Shown piece after piece: positions 22,569 to 34,898 of a stretch of DNA of 64,000 bases (position 1 is the first letter of the stretch; the number at the start of each line of letters is the position of its first letter). The DNA is taken from the NCBI GenBank assembly GCA_025330725.1, contig JAIWND010000010.1, forward strand, positions 620,001-684,000. Direction: 5' to 3'. The position numbers and the translations under genes were made by a program. The notes below the pieces were generated by a model. The model was not told the DNA's origin. It was given only the letters and a program-made list of their open reading frames with translations, and did not search any database. The stretch comes from Chlamydoabsidia padenii. Lineage: Eukaryota; Mucoromycota; Mucoromycetes; Mucorales; Cunninghamellaceae.

Positions 22569-23183
22569 AAGATCACAAAAGACAAAGTTACACTTGTTAA
22601 ATAACTTTATAGACAGGGTAGATAGCAAAAGTAATAACGCTCTTAAAAAGAAACTTGATAAAACTGAAGAATTGAGGAAAAGCTAAAAGAGAATAAAAAC
22701 TTGATAATAAAGAGAATAAAAAAAGTTCACAATTCGGTTTGTTCAGCTGGGTTGCAAACTCCGCCTTCGCAACATCGGTCATTTTCATGCATGTGTCTGA
22801 CATACTTTCTTTATTAAATCCTGTTTTTTTTTTGCATGAATCCAAACTATAATTATCTCCGACTATTGACTTGATGGTAAGTTGGGCATTAGCATTCTTT
22901 ATGATGAAATAATTGCGGAAATTTATCAGTAAGTAGCTCATGTATGCTGTTTTTTTTTCAGGGCAGTCAACTTTATTACCGTCCCAAGATCATGGTAAAG
23001 ATAATTCATAAAACGGATGTTATATATAAAGTGTTTTTATTAGTTTGATAATATCTACATTGTACAAAAAAAAAAAAAAAAGAGGAAGGGTAGGGCCAAG
23101 AAGATCGACCAACACAAACTGAGAGATAAAAAGTAATATAATCTATTCTAGAGGAAAGGAGGGAAGGGTCAAAAGAGGCTACA
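22569..23183. other. AT-rich flank
   Basis: Lysine-codon-rich and AT-rich DNA continuing from the dispersed repeat, with no supported gene. A poly-A run at 23066-23080 lies just beyond the 3' end of the TMEM198-like gene. Confidence 0.4.
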
Positions 23184-24156
23184 CTAATATTTATATCCAT
23201 CATATGGATGCAATTGGTTACAAGCCTGAGGCGCCTGCTTGAAAATCTTTGGAGGATGAGATCTACGCCGTAACTGACCGAATTGGATCAAGGTGCCCAA
23301 AACCGCCAAACCTAAGCACCCAACCAACATACCACGCAACTGAGGTGTGGCTTCCGCGATCACCATACTACTTGATGTTTTTGCCGATGCAACAATAGAG
23401 TCAGTTGTTGCGGTTGATTTCCAAGCGTGCAAAAAAGTGATGACGGATTCAGCAAATCCCGTCATCACATACACGTCGAGACCAATGAAGATAGCAAAGG
23501 AGCCAATAAACGCTGTCGCTACCATCATGAGGAGACGTTCGAAGAAAGCCACCATCACCACCCCCACCAATACAGAACCAAGAATCAGAATAGCACGACC
23601 CCAATTTGTTTGAATGAGACCATTGGTTGCCCAAGACAATAACCACAATGCTGAAAAGTAGCCCATTAAGGCCCCCACCAAGTAGACAGCTAAAAAGAAG
23701 GAGCATAATAATAGTCGTCCAGTGAGAATCCCTACCACTATAGTCATTGTCAGAAAAAGAGTGTCCGTGTTGATTCCATAGTCTTCTTTAGCGTTCAAGA
23801 GAATGACATAGGTTAGATTTGATCCGACGTAAAAACCAATGATGAATATCGTCAGACGTTGATGGATGCCACCAAGGAAGCAAAGATAGCCACCCGTCAA
23901 AAAGAGGATTCCACTAAGTATCACACTTTGGATATTCACATCATGAGAGACAACTATATATACAAGTTAGTATTATTAAATGATGATTGGCTTTATTAGA
24001 GGAGAAGGGGGGTTTGTACTTACAAGGTAGAGTGATAGTGGTTGTACCAATAGTGATATCTTCAATCAGAGGTGCGCCTGCCAATGATGGTAAAAAGAAA
24101 AGTATCAAGTAAAAAACAAATGTTGTCTTTTGATAGTGATTCTGTTTTTTCTGCAT
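23184..24156 (-). CDS. TMEM198/DUF4203-like multi-pass membrane protein
   Basis: Two exons: 24024-24156 and 23184-23953; 300 aa. A signal peptide (FVFYLILFFLPSLAGA, about residues 13-28) is followed by a short lumenal segment and seven or so hydrophobic helices, including ILFLTGGYLCFLGG, LFLTMTIVVGILTG and YLVGALMGYFSALWLL. Gly-rich helices with an internal repeat and a basic tail (LRRRSHPPK) match TMEM198-domain (DUF4203) fungal proteins. Role in the plasma or vacuolar membrane is unknown. A TTCAAACCCCG motif lies 89 bp upstream (24246-24256). Confidence 0.75.
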
Positions 24157-24458
24157 GAATGGTGTACAAATTAGAAAAGTGAAAGAGAAGCGACAAAAGG
24201 AAAATTAAAGGGGGCGGCCCTTTTTTTAAAAAACCCCACACACAATTCAAACCCCGTTCGTCCTGACGATACAGGACTCCAAGGTAGCAACCATTCCAAT
24301 TACATATCACCATACAACATAATACAAAGATTTAAAAAAGTCAGAGTAATAACAGGTTTATTAGGATGTGTGTGTGTTGGGGGGAGGGTTAAAGTATGAT
24401 AATATAGTGATCTAATGTGGTATGTAGTAAAGATAGTAGTGACAGAGGGATCTATAAA

Positions 24459-25167
24459 CTAGACAGGTAACATGGGTGAAGATGTAGTAAAGCTTCGCAT
24501 CTAGAAGAAGACACATATATAAAGAGAGAGACGGTTAAGCACAGACTACAATATTATTAACCATTCTTTGTTACCTTTTCAACGTGAGGATTCCTTAACA
24601 CAGATCCAATAATAGGTAATTGTCGAAGGAAGGCAAACACCATTGGGAAGAAATCACTATGAAAGTGATGGTTAGTAAAATAACGAGATCCACCCTGTAT
24701 GGTTGATCCCCCCTTCCTCATCTTACCCAAATAAGTTCAAGATACCAAAGATTTCAACCAACATGCCGATAATAGTCCATCGACAAAAGACCAAGGAGAT
24801 GCCAATGAGGAAGCAAATAGAGCCACGGAGCTTACTTCTCTGACTGAAGAAGCCAAGGGTGCGTTGAGTGCCAATAGTGAGAGGAATACCAGCGATAAAT
24901 AAAATCTACCGTGAAAGATATTTATAGAAAAAAAGGTTAGTATAGAGTCTGATGGATAAAAAAAAAAAAAAAAAAAAAAAAGAGAGATACTTACATTACC
25001 AATGGCTAATAGACCTGCATCAAAAAAACTGATGACACCCAGGAACATAAAAAACACACCCAAGCCAGTCAGGGCAACACCAATTTCTATAAAGAAGGTA
25101 AACCTTTAGTAAAGAGATAAAACTACCTGAGTATTCCTGTTCACTTACTTTGACTATCGGATAACAT
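24459..25167 (-). CDS. GOT1: Golgi transport protein GOT1
   Basis: Five exons: 25149-25167, 24995-25086, 24727-24905, 24575-24656, 24459-24500; 137 aa, the usual length. MLSDSQKIGVALTGLGVFFM, LGVISFFDAGLLAIGN, LGFFSQRSKLRGS and FFPMVFAFLRQLP match GOT1/SFT2-family proteins. It is a four-helix membrane protein of the ER-Golgi system that supports COPII vesicle fusion and transport. A CGGGATTTAAAA motif (25260-25271) lies 93 bp upstream. The short last exon (MRSFTTSSPMLPV) is a variable tail. Confidence 0.95.
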
Positions 25168-25469
25168 GCTTGTTGTTGTGTAATTGTGGATCAAAAAAGA
25201 GGTAGAAAAAAAAAGGAAGAAAAGCCAAGAACCCAGATTTTTTTAATCAATTGCACTGTCGGGATTTAAAAAATCAAATGTTGGATCAACAACTAAACCA
25301 TACATGACTACCTCATTGTTCAATTTTTATTTTTATTTATTGTAAGAGGGAATATACATGATAGAAATGGAAGGGATACAACAGTAAAAAGTAAAAAAGA
25401 TCAGCAACAACAACAACAAGTAAAATGGGAATAATAGGACATATAAAAATGGGGGACAAGAGTATTCAA

Positions 25470-26480
25470 CTAACCACTACAGCATCCAGATCTGGCAATA
25501 GAGTCTTCGTATTCCGACAAGAGAGATGGACAAGATTGTTTCCAGTGTTGTTCGTATTTCTGATTCACCAAAGTCTGAGCCAATTGGAGGAAAAGGTCCT
25601 CGATAGCACCTAAGTATAGAGTAAAGTCAGTACATGGACACCTATCGCATCACTTTTTACCTTCATCCTCCTTTGCCGACACTTCGAAAACAGGCACCAC
25701 CCCAAGTGTATTCCGTACGTATTCCTGTACATAATCCAAAGACACTGCACGATCTGATTCACAGTCCACTTTGTTTCCGACAATGTATATCAATAGATCT
25801 TTTGATGTTTTGGCTTTAAGTTCTATAAAGATTAAAAAAAAAAAAAAAGTATATGTAGTCGATCTCCTTTTTTCATGGTTAATACCTACCTTCCACCCAA
25901 GAGAGAAGATCTTGGAAACTTTCACTTGAAGTAATGTCATAGACCAAGATGGCTGCCGCTGCTTCACGGTAATAGAGTGAAGTCATCGCCCTGAAACGTT
26001 CTACAAATAAGAAGAAAGCATAGCAAGGATGAAACAATACCTGTAATTAGTCTATTTTTTAATTTGTCATTGTTATCCTAATCCTTACCTTGACCAGCAG
26101 TATCCCAAATTTGTAACCTTACACGGCATTCATCCACTATACTATAATCAAATCAAATGAAATCAATCACTAGTTATTAATATACATACCCTTTATTCGA
26201 ACTAGTACTTACAGTTTTTTCGTCATAAAAGAAGCCCCGATGGTTGAAGAGATATTAGGCGAAAACGTCTTTTGTACGTAACGGATCGCAAGTGATGTTT
26301 TTCCCACCCCTATTTGATTCAAACATTCATAATGAAGTATTAATTAGCTTTTTACTATACAGTCCCCACCCCACCCCCAAAAACCCGCCCTTTTTTTCCC
26401 TTTCTTTTAAATAAAGCTTTACCTGTTCTTCCCAAGATGACCACTTTTGCTTCAAGAGTTCCCGCCGGTAAACCATCCAT
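25470..26480 (-). CDS. Rab-family GTPase (Rab22/Rab5-like)
   Basis: Six exons: 26423-26480, 26213-26309, 26089-26141, 25890-26000, 25661-25822, 25470-25609; 206 aa. G1 GRTGVGKTS (16-24), effector region STIGASFMTKKL, G3 WDTAGQERFRAM, G4 GNKVD and G5 EVSAKED are all intact. TIGASF is typical of the Rab22/Rab31 and Rab5 endosomal group. The C-terminus SGCCSG carries a di-cysteine geranylgeranylation site. It should cycle on endosomal or trans-Golgi membranes. The exact subfamily needs a tree. Confidence 0.92.
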
Positions 26481-27240
26481 ATTCCACTGGTATGTTGATT
26501 TCAAGTAATAATAGTTAATAAAGTAAGGTGATAGTGATAAGTTGTTTTATAAAGAAGAAGGTTGTAAAGTATTGACCCCTTGATGCGTTCGAAGTAAGAT
26601 GGTAGAGTCCAAATAAAAGGTATGTATATGTGGGAAGGGGAAGGGTATAAACAAAGTAGGAGGGGTGGTTTTTTTTTTTTTTAATATTATAGTACAAAAA
26701 GCCAAACGGATTCAAAGCTGTATACAAAACGGGTGATTCATTCAAACAACAAAAGAAAAGAAAAGAAAGAAAGAGGGAGGAAATCAAAAACGTGGGTTGT
26801 CTTTTTTTTTTTTCTTGGATTTTCAAATCCCGATTTTGACCTGACATGATTTTCAGCATGGAAAGAGAGAGAGAAATCATAAGGTGCGGGTCATCGTCAC
26901 TAATCATCAATGAGCATGGTTTTCATAACACACAATGAACTCACATTTTAACAATGAGTAGACGGTGACTTTTTATAATAATCATTGTCGGGCTAGAAAT
27001 CACGGGTTCATCACTAGTTTTGAGCAACAGTTCTTATACTTCTATTAGACTTCCTTTTATGGTTTACACTTGATTGTCTTCAAGTCCCGCACATGCACTC
27101 CTTTTTTTTACTGTCCTAGAGGAATCCATGCGAGCTAGTTTTGTGCGCTCATGCGCTAACCATTGGTTTTCATTTAATGCAATTCATCTTGTTTATATAA
27201 AGAGACGTTCTTCTTTGTCTCTTTCTGCATAACAATAACA
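26481..27240. other. Divergent promoter region with two motif copies and a TATA box
   Basis: Between the Rab gene and the DUF2235 gene. TTTTCAAATCCCG lies at 26820-26832 and TCTTCAAGTCCCGC at 27077-27090. TTTATATAAAG at 27192-27202 is 39 bp upstream of the DUF2235 ATG and is a good TATA box. A 131-codon minus frame here is AT-rich and not supported. Confidence 0.5.
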
Positions 27241-28625
27241 ATGCATTCTACAACTGCAAAGCAAGCAGTGTTTCGACGAAGAGTTATCCTTTGTATGGAT
27301 GGTACCTGGGAAGATCCTGCCAGTAAGGAACAAAATTGGGTGGGGTTAATGTCGGATCTTTAAATCATGCATCTCACCTCTTTATGAAAAAAAGCGGAAA
27401 CGAATGTGTTTAGATGGTTCGAACATGTCAGCATGTCACCTCATACCTATCATGGAGAGCAATGGATACAGATTCCTGGATATTTTAAAGGGGTAGGATT
27501 GACAGATACTGGCAAAGAAGATCTAGTAGGTGCCATGGTTGGCCATGGGATCGACCAACAGATTCTCGATTCATACCAATTCATTTCCAATACCATTCGG
27601 GATTATGACAAGGATGAAATCTGGGTTATTGGATTTTCCAGAGGGGGTAAGTCTTTTTTGAATCCATCATAATCTAACATGCTTTGTTAAGCCTATGCGG
27701 CGAGAAGTCTAGTGGGAATGCTTTACAATGTCGGAGTGTTGGCCCCTCATCAAATGACACCAGAAAACCTAAAAGCGGCATATGAATTCTATCGTCATCG
27801 GTCAGCAAAAACTACCCCTGAAAGTCCCGATGCCTATGCTTTCAAAAGTCGATATCAATGCAAGAACCCTCGGATCCGGTTCCTTGGCTGCTTTGATACA
27901 GTGGGATCACTGGGGATACCTAAACTACCTTTATACTTTGGTGGCACTTTATGTAAGTCGGATACCCAGCGATCCCTATTCGCCAACTTACATTTTTCTT
28001 CTTCTGTGTAGTACAACGATTCTTTCATCAAAGATATCGTTTTCATGATACGAATATATCCCCTTGGGTACAATCTGCCTTTCATGCTATTGCCATTCAT
28101 GAACAACGTCAATGGTTTAAGCCTGTCCTGATGAAATATGCTGCCAAACCGTATTGTGAACAAGAACTAGTACAACTTTGGTTTGCAGGAACACACTCGG
28201 ATGTAATACCCTCTTGACAAGAATGACAAGTGACTTACTCTTTTTTTTTTCCCATGTACTAGATTGGGGGTGGAAAGGAAGATACGGGATCGAATTCCCT
28301 CCTATCAAACAAAGCCCTAAAGTGGATGATGGAAATGGGTGAAGAGAGGGGAATGGTATTCACCAAACCTATCAAGGAAATTTGTCGGGGTGGAAGATTC
28401 ATACTGATGGACAGTTATAAATCCAGTTTCATTTACCGCTTGCTCGCCCGAAAAGATCGACGGATCGACCCTCATGCTTTCGAAAAACAAGGTTTACATG
28501 CTTTATATGATGGTGGAAAGTTCTCTTACTTGACTGATGAAGAACTGGCTTCCTACCCTTCGAAAACCCTAGACACTTACATTGATTACCTTGTAGCTCG
28601 ATCGGAAGGAAGATATCAGGGGTAG
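27241..28625 (+). CDS. DUF2235 alpha/beta-hydrolase domain protein
   Basis: Five exons: 27241-27322, 27395-27646, 27692-27952, 28012-28202, 28263-28625; 382 aa. The start RRVILCMDGTWEDPAS is the classic DUF2235 opening. The nucleophile elbow GFSRGAYAARSL gives Ser in G-F-S-R-G (about residue 110). FLGCFDTVGSLG gives the acid, and FAGTHSDIGGG the catalytic His. These are the triad elements seen in Tle1-type lipases, although many fungal members are uncharacterised. No signal peptide or membrane helix, so probably cytosolic. A TATA box lies 39 bp upstream. Confidence 0.9.
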
Positions 28626-28963
28626 AAATTAAATATCAGCCTCCCAAGTATCATTTTTTTCTAATTAGCAAGGTCAACTACTACTATCAATAAAGAAAAC
28701 CTACTTTTTTTCTTCATCTTCTTACCTGCAGGAACAAAGATCCATAAAGTTAGACTCAAAAATTCAAACCCCGCCATTCGGTTTTGTGGAAGTCGTGGGG
28801 GTCTTTCTCTTTTTTTTCAACTTCTTTCACTCGAATAATTCAAAATCTTGTGCAAAAGGTAAAACACTTTATTACATATTTACTTCTCTTACTTGTTTTT
28901 TTTTTCTATTCAATATGGTGACGATTGTATATACATATGGATGAATGAACAGCAACACCTGGT
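28626..28963. other. Intergenic 3' flank
   Basis: Contains a TTCAAACCCCGCC motif copy (28763-28775). A minus-strand AATAAA (near 28870) supports a transcript ending here from the right. Confidence 0.4.
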
Positions 28964-29161
28964 CATAAACATTCAGTAGGATGGCCAGAAACACAACCAG
29001 ATGCAGTAATACAATTCCGGTCATTCTTGTCCTTATGCACCTTACTATACTCTAATGGACAACCCTTTATCAATTCATTGGTTTGGCTTTTACAAGGACA
29101 AGTTTTGAAAGAAAGACAACTTGTGCTATCGACAACATTAACACCAACCAACAACGAACTA
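28964..29161 (-). CDS. Cysteine-rich 3' exon of an unresolved gene
   Basis: The minus-strand frame reads VVDSTSCLSFKTCPCKSQT then NELIKGCPLEYSKVHKDKN, ending ASGCVSGHPTECL and a stop. Seven cysteines in about 60 residues suggest a secreted or extracellular domain. A minus-strand AATAAA lies about 90 bp downstream. Upstream coding-like pieces (29190-29290, 29300-29370, 29670-29770) could not be spliced in frame, so the gene model is incomplete. Confidence 0.35.
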
Positions 29162-29893
29162 CACTACACCAACTTTTGTAAAGGCAAAGAAATCAAATGA
29201 CTTGGCGATATCACTCAAGACTGCACCAAACATTGATAACTGTTGGCCTACTTTTACCATGCTACTCACTCCTCCTTCTTATGACCTACTTGTGAAAAAA
29301 AAAAAAAGCATCGACCCACAAGTATGCTTCTTCGACATCATTCTTCATTCTATTTGCATGATCTACTACCACCTGCATCCATCTCTCTATCCTCTTTGGA
29401 CCCTGAAAAAAAGTCTCCTTCTTCTCTTTGCCAACATTGATTCTTTATGCAAAATTATCTATAAAACGTCATGATGGTTGATGACAGGTGTTTATATTCC
29501 ATTCTTTCTCTTGGCTGGATTCAAATCGATATCTTATGCAACTACTTTTGGTAATCTTCCCATGATCTATTGTGATGATGAAATCCGACGATGAATCAAC
29601 TCACCCTGAATATGACGGCGAATCGTATGGAAATGGATATCAAAAAAAAAAAAAAAAAGGTACGGAGGATGGACTGGAAAAGGAGGGGTAAAAGGAGCAA
29701 GGACACGAATCGGGGAATCATACCAAGACCGATCTTGGTTTGCGGTTTGGTAGAGGGGGGTGGTGGTGAACAATATCCAAAACTGACTGGGTTACTCATG
29801 TATCTTCTCCTTGCACACACATACACACAAGTTAAACTAGGTCACGGACATGAATTGACCCTCTCGATCGACAAGTAGGATGGCTATGGGCAA

Positions 29894-29971
<78 letters not shown>

Positions 29972-30187
29972 TTGATCCTTGCAGAAACACCTTTGACTGC
30001 ATCAGGTACTAACATCAAGCTTTGCATCAACATCAGCATTTGCATGAATCTGGACCTGCACTCAATCATCGATGCCTTTGCATTGATAATATTTTATGTT
30101 TTTGTAGGTGGATTGGAATGGTGTGGAAGGTGGCGGGTCGGCACTTGATATTCCATTTGACTTTATAACGACAGGATCTCTCTCTCT

Positions 30188-30230
<43 letters not shown>

Positions 30231-31056
30231 ACTACTGGATAGAATAGTTATATCAGTTTATATACTAGTTACTAGTTATCATGTATCACTTACTATAATA
30301 AAAATCTATTGTCATCTGCATATGCCTCTTTTAAAACGTCTTCTTTATAGCGAACACTGCTTATACAAACAAGGAGACGGTAAACTACCAAATATTATAT
30401 CATTATATGGACCCTTAATTGGAATAAATGAACGTGAGATAAAATTGAAATGAACCCCATCGCTATTGTTTCCCTTGTTCTTTTTTTTTTTTTTTTGCGG
30501 AGGGGAAAAGGGGGGTACATCCTCTTTTCTACTTCTTTTTAACTTCCCCTTGTCAAGTTACAAAGCCTTCCTCTTCCCCTTGTTAAAGTTTTGACACCTT
30601 GTGTACAAAGATAGATAGAGATGCATGAATTAAGAAGGAGGAGCAAACGTCTGAGTGGCAAGCTCGAAATAGAACCAGGGAGGCAGATCAAAAAAAGGGA
30701 CGCGGTGAATGAAATTTTGGACGGGATTTGAAAATGAATTCAAGGGTGAAACTATCATTTCATCTGACGTTTCCAACACATTCTAATGCTGTATTTCAAG
30801 TACGGTACTTACATAAAAAGAACATCCCCTTCTTTTATCCTTCCTTTCCCTCCTTTTTAATCACTCTACTCTTACCCTTTTTTTCTTTTTCTTTTTCTTT
30901 TCTCCCATCCCTTACATTTCCCTTACTTATCATTTTACCTATCTTCTTAATTGTTTGATCTGTGTATAAAAGAACCTCCCCTCTCTCTTTCTTTTTTATA
31001 ACTCTTTCTTTTTTTATTCTTTTATTTTATCTCTACTCTCAATAGCAACACACAAC
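29162..31056. other. Unresolved coding-like DNA, microsatellites and homeobox promoter
   Basis: Both strands hold coding-like pieces between 29190 and 30150 that do not join. A CT microsatellite spans 29895-29969 and a 38-T run spans 30191-30228. GACGGGATTTGAAAA at 30720-30734 and TATAAAAG at 30965-30972 lie upstream of the homeobox gene. Confidence 0.4.
29895..29969. repeat. CT microsatellite
   Basis: About 37 uninterrupted CT units, likely highly variable in length between strains. Confidence 0.95.
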
Positions 31057-32584
31057 ATGGATCATCACAGCACTAAAGAAGATCCCAGTCGCAAGCGAAC
31101 CCGGGCTACTGCCGAGCAATTGGCTGTACTCGAAGACACCTTCTCGGTGAATGTCAGTCCCAACAGCAAGTTACGCAAACAATTGGCGGATCAACTCAAA
31201 ATGACAGATCGGTCTATCCAAATTTGGTTCCAGAACCGTCGCGCCAAGGTGAAACATATGCAAAAACGGGCACAGTTGCAAATGCATCAAGCTAGTATGC
31301 GGGCTCAACTTTATCATTACCAACAACAACATTATTATTTACAACAGCATTATGCTCCTCACCAACGCGCTCATAGTTTGGATTCGTACAACTATTACCG
31401 ATCGGCAGGTGGGTTTGCATCTGGTCTTGTCGCTTCGGAGCCTCATGCACCTGAACTTTGTTCTTTCGATGGTATGGTGGATCAACAACGACAAAGCGTT
31501 CCGCCTCCCTCTTTGCTTCCTTATGCCGACATGGTAGATTTAAATCCCGATCCATGGAATTTTTCAGGTACCGTCGGGGGTTGAATATGAAAAATCTCTT
31601 TACTCACTTTGGTTCTTTCTTTCCTTAGTTTCTCCCACCAACTCCACCGCCATTGATCCTAACAATCTATTGATCAACTCATTCAACTTGGGACTCAGTA
31701 TCTCGTCACTTGCTATTGGACGCTGGCATCGTTTAAAGATGCAACCAAAGGATCTAGAATGTGTCTACCAACCAGAACGACAATTACTCTGTTGGAACAT
31801 TGTGGACGGTCAACATTGTTTCAAGATGGAGATCCCTGTCACCAGCATACGACAAATGACTTACACGTGTCCTTCCTCCTTATCGGCACACCAACCAACT
31901 TCGTCTTGTCTTTACGAACCCAACCATGAACCACTCTTGACCTCGTCACCATTATCACCTTCACCCTCCTTATTATCGTCTTCCACCACGTCCTCACCTT
32001 GCACCTCTTCTTCCATGCTAATGGCAATGATGGGTGAACTACACTTGGATCTTTATCACGCTCCTCTCTTTTATATGAAGCACCAACATGAATGGGTATC
32101 TTGTATCGACTTTACGGAACATCAACAGGCGTCTCAGGTTTTACATCATACACTCAAGGGGATGGCTTTGGCACTCTGGCAAGAAATATCGACCTTGGTG
32201 GCTACTCACCCCGAAACACGACAATGGATTCGATTGAACTCGCCTTCTTCCTGTACGACCGGATCATTAGCGAGTTTGGCTGAAGAACCTCTTTTGACCA
32301 AGGACACAATGGATAAACAGGCACAACAACAACAGCCCTTCTTCTCCACTCAATCATCATCATCACCATCATCATCAGTATCAGTACCAGCAGTTATACC
32401 AACATCATTATCATTATTACCGGTCTCAAAAATGGAAAACTCCTTTACGACTCCGTCCGATGACTTTTTGATCGATCCTTCCTTATTGGATCCTTCTCTA
32501 TGGTCTTCTACTGCTATAAATACGACTATGAATACGACTACTCCTACTACCACCGGCATGACCACTGGATTTATAATCTCTTGA
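31057..32584 (+). CDS. Homeodomain transcription factor
   Basis: Two exons: 31057-31567 and 31629-32584; 488 aa. The homeodomain is near the N-terminus (residues about 9-70): RKRTRATAEQLAVLEDTF, helix 3 RSIQIWFQNRRAKVK with Gln50 and Asn51. A His/Gln-rich stretch follows. A second conserved block, IGRWHRLKMQPKDLECVY... to MEIPVTSIRQMTY and LALWQEISTLVATHPETRQ, is the C-terminal domain found with fungal homeobox factors of the Phx1-like type. Ser/Thr/Pro-rich tail. Nuclear DNA-binding regulator. TATA box about 90 bp upstream. Confidence 0.9.
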
Positions 32585-32751
32585 TTAGTTATGTTTATCC
32601 TCACCCTTCTTATGCCTACTTCCCCATCCCCTTCCTCTCCCTTTTTTCAACTCCTCAATATTCATTTTAGTACTAGTATTCCTTTTTTTATTTTATTTTT
32701 ACTTTCTCTCTTTGTTTGATCACTGCCGGCATATCCATACTTCTCCCTATT

Positions 32752-32791
<40 letters not shown>

Positions 32792-33104
32792 ATTTGATAC
32801 CCTTTCTTTACTTTTATCCCTATTATAATAGTCTTGACTCTCTTTACCCCTTTATTTTGTAGTATAGTCTTCACATTCATTTTTTTACTTATAGCCATCA
32901 TTTGTCCATTATTATTATTATTATTTTTTTGAAAAATAAAAATCCAACATGCATATTTTTACTAACTATGAATGACTTGACCAAATCTAATGCATAAAAA
33001 GATGTATTCTTTATTTAGTATGACATAACAGTGGTGATGGAGGGGGGGGGATTATAATCTATATCTATATCTAATCTAGTGATGGGTGTGTATGTGTGTG
33101 TTTA
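32585..33104. other. Convergent 3' flanks with 37-T run
   Basis: No gene. A poly-T run spans 32754-32790, and CT-rich DNA surrounds it. Confidence 0.6.
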
Positions 33105-34537
33105 TTATGCGATCTTTGCTTGATGTTCCCGGGCCATTTCGTATTCCACGCGTTTTCTTGCCTTCAGTGCTTCCTGTACACAAGCCATTTGTTCATGTTG
33201 TCGTCCATGTTGAATAGATTGTTGATACATTTGGATAGCCTTTTCTTGATCTTGCATTTGCTAATTTTTTTTTTTTTCAAAAAAAAGGGGGGGGATGAGA
33301 AGGTCGTATCATGATCACACTTCTACTCGGCTCCCCACTTTTCTTCTACTTCTGTACTTACCTCGAAGATCATTCCAAGATTGAAGAGAAGTATACCACA
33401 GGATTCATCACACACTTGTTGATCTTTATTGAGTTTACCAGTGTTGGGGTTTTGAGCCAAAGAGATTCCCTTTTCCGCCCAGATCTTGGCTTCATTAAAT
33501 GCATTCAGGGCCACATAGGATTCCGCCAGATTGTTCATCAACACCGTCGATTCACACGTTTCCATTCCCCTTAACGCCAATGCGCGAAGGTATAGATGAA
33601 TTGCATAACTGTAATTAAAATAGACAATGTTAATTAATAATTAACAAAGAGATGGATTAGGCTTCGTTTATTACCTGTATTTCTTTCTTGATGCATAAAA
33701 TTGTCCCAATGTAGCCAGAGCAACTCCTACATCATTGGATGTCAACCAAGCTGGCAAATGGTCCTTATCAAAGAGTGGAGTTGTCACATCCTGCGAGACA
33801 TCACCATAAGAGGAAGCAGATGATGTAGTGGAAGAGGCCAAGAGATGTTCGACACCAGCTACATAATACTTTTCCGCCTCGTCGTCACGGTGCAAAGCAG
33901 CATTCAAATCACCCAGTTTCAAGCATAACCCCACCACCTTTTTCTGTTCCGTCGTAGGCAGTCTTGTCCAATCCCTAGTAAAGATAGCATGATCCGGGTC
34001 TTTTGTCGTGTTTTCGTCGTCAGATACATTTTCCATACCCAGCAAGTGTCGTAACGCCATGATGAGGACTTTTCTAGCATCGGGGAGGCGGCCCAGTCGT
34101 TCCAACAATGTGCCCCATTGTATCAAGATGCCAGTCAAAGGTGGGCCATCCAATTCCAGTTCGTTTTCCGGCAAAAGTGCTTGTTCAAATGCTTGTTGAA
34201 AGTAAGGTAGAGCCAAGGCCGGGTCTTTGCGTTCATAGTATAACGCTTTGCGAAGTGGTGTACGTACTTTGGTGGGGTATCTTTGGATATCCGACATGAA
34301 GTGATCGTATAATCCAATGCCCAAACAGACCAAGCCAAGACCAATCATGGCTAAAGGTACAGGTGGAATTCGAATGGTGGAAGGTGAGCGTTGGGCGGTG
34401 GAAGCCAGGCGTCGTTGTTGACCAAAGGAGGTTCGAGCATGGGTCGAAAGTATGATAGCTCGTTGTTGCTGTGGTCGTGTAATGGCGCAAGTGGTAGGTA
34501 TAGTGGATACATAACGTCGTGTTACCCGTGAAAACAT
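33105..34537 (-). CDS. Mitochondrial inner-membrane TPR protein (Mgr3-like)
   Basis: Three exons: 33675-34537, 33362-33608, 33105-33260; 421 aa. A basic Ser/Arg-rich presequence (MFSRVTRRYVSTIPTT...) is followed by one membrane helix (PLAMIGLGLVCLGIGLYDHF, about residues 60-79). Then come TPR-type helical repeats: LRKALYYERKDPALALPYF, ILIQWGTLLERLGRLPDAR, ALATLGQFYASRKKY, LMNNLAESYVALNAFNEAK, LLFNLGMIFEQMQDQEKAI. This architecture fits Mgr3, an adaptor of the i-AAA protease, though the name is inferred from architecture rather than residue identity. Confidence 0.75.
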
Positions 34538-34645
34538 TGTGAATTTGTCAAAAAAGAATAAAGCAAGAAAAGAAAAAATGACGGATCTGTCTTTTTATTT
34601 TCGAGTGGAGGGGTCTATGTAGTCACCCCGAACTTTAGCTCTATT

Positions 34646-34658
34646 ATTTCAAATCCCG
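34646..34658 (+). promoter_or_regulatory. TTTCAAATCCCG motif
   Basis: Perfect copy of the recurrent motif, about 110 bp upstream of the mitochondrial TPR gene, on the opposite strand to that gene. Confidence 0.45.
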
Positions 34659-34898
34659 AAATGGTATCAAAGCATAGATGATGTATCACTTTCTGTTTGA
34701 TGCCTATAAAAGAGAGCCAAAGTACTAAAGCATACCAAGTACAGTTTTATTGATTATTTGTATAATGTATAAAATATTGAATTACTAGACTAGAATGATG
34801 GAGACTATACGATACTATGTAAGATATAAAAAGGGATCTATTTCTAAATATGTAACGTCTTCTCCAGTACCAGAGCCCATTGTCATCGTCGTTTGTCT

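Noticed and set aside
26515..26910. 131-codon minus-strand frame between the Rab and DUF2235 genes
   Set aside because: Runs through poly-T and promoter DNA, has a low-complexity product, and overlaps the Rab 5' region.
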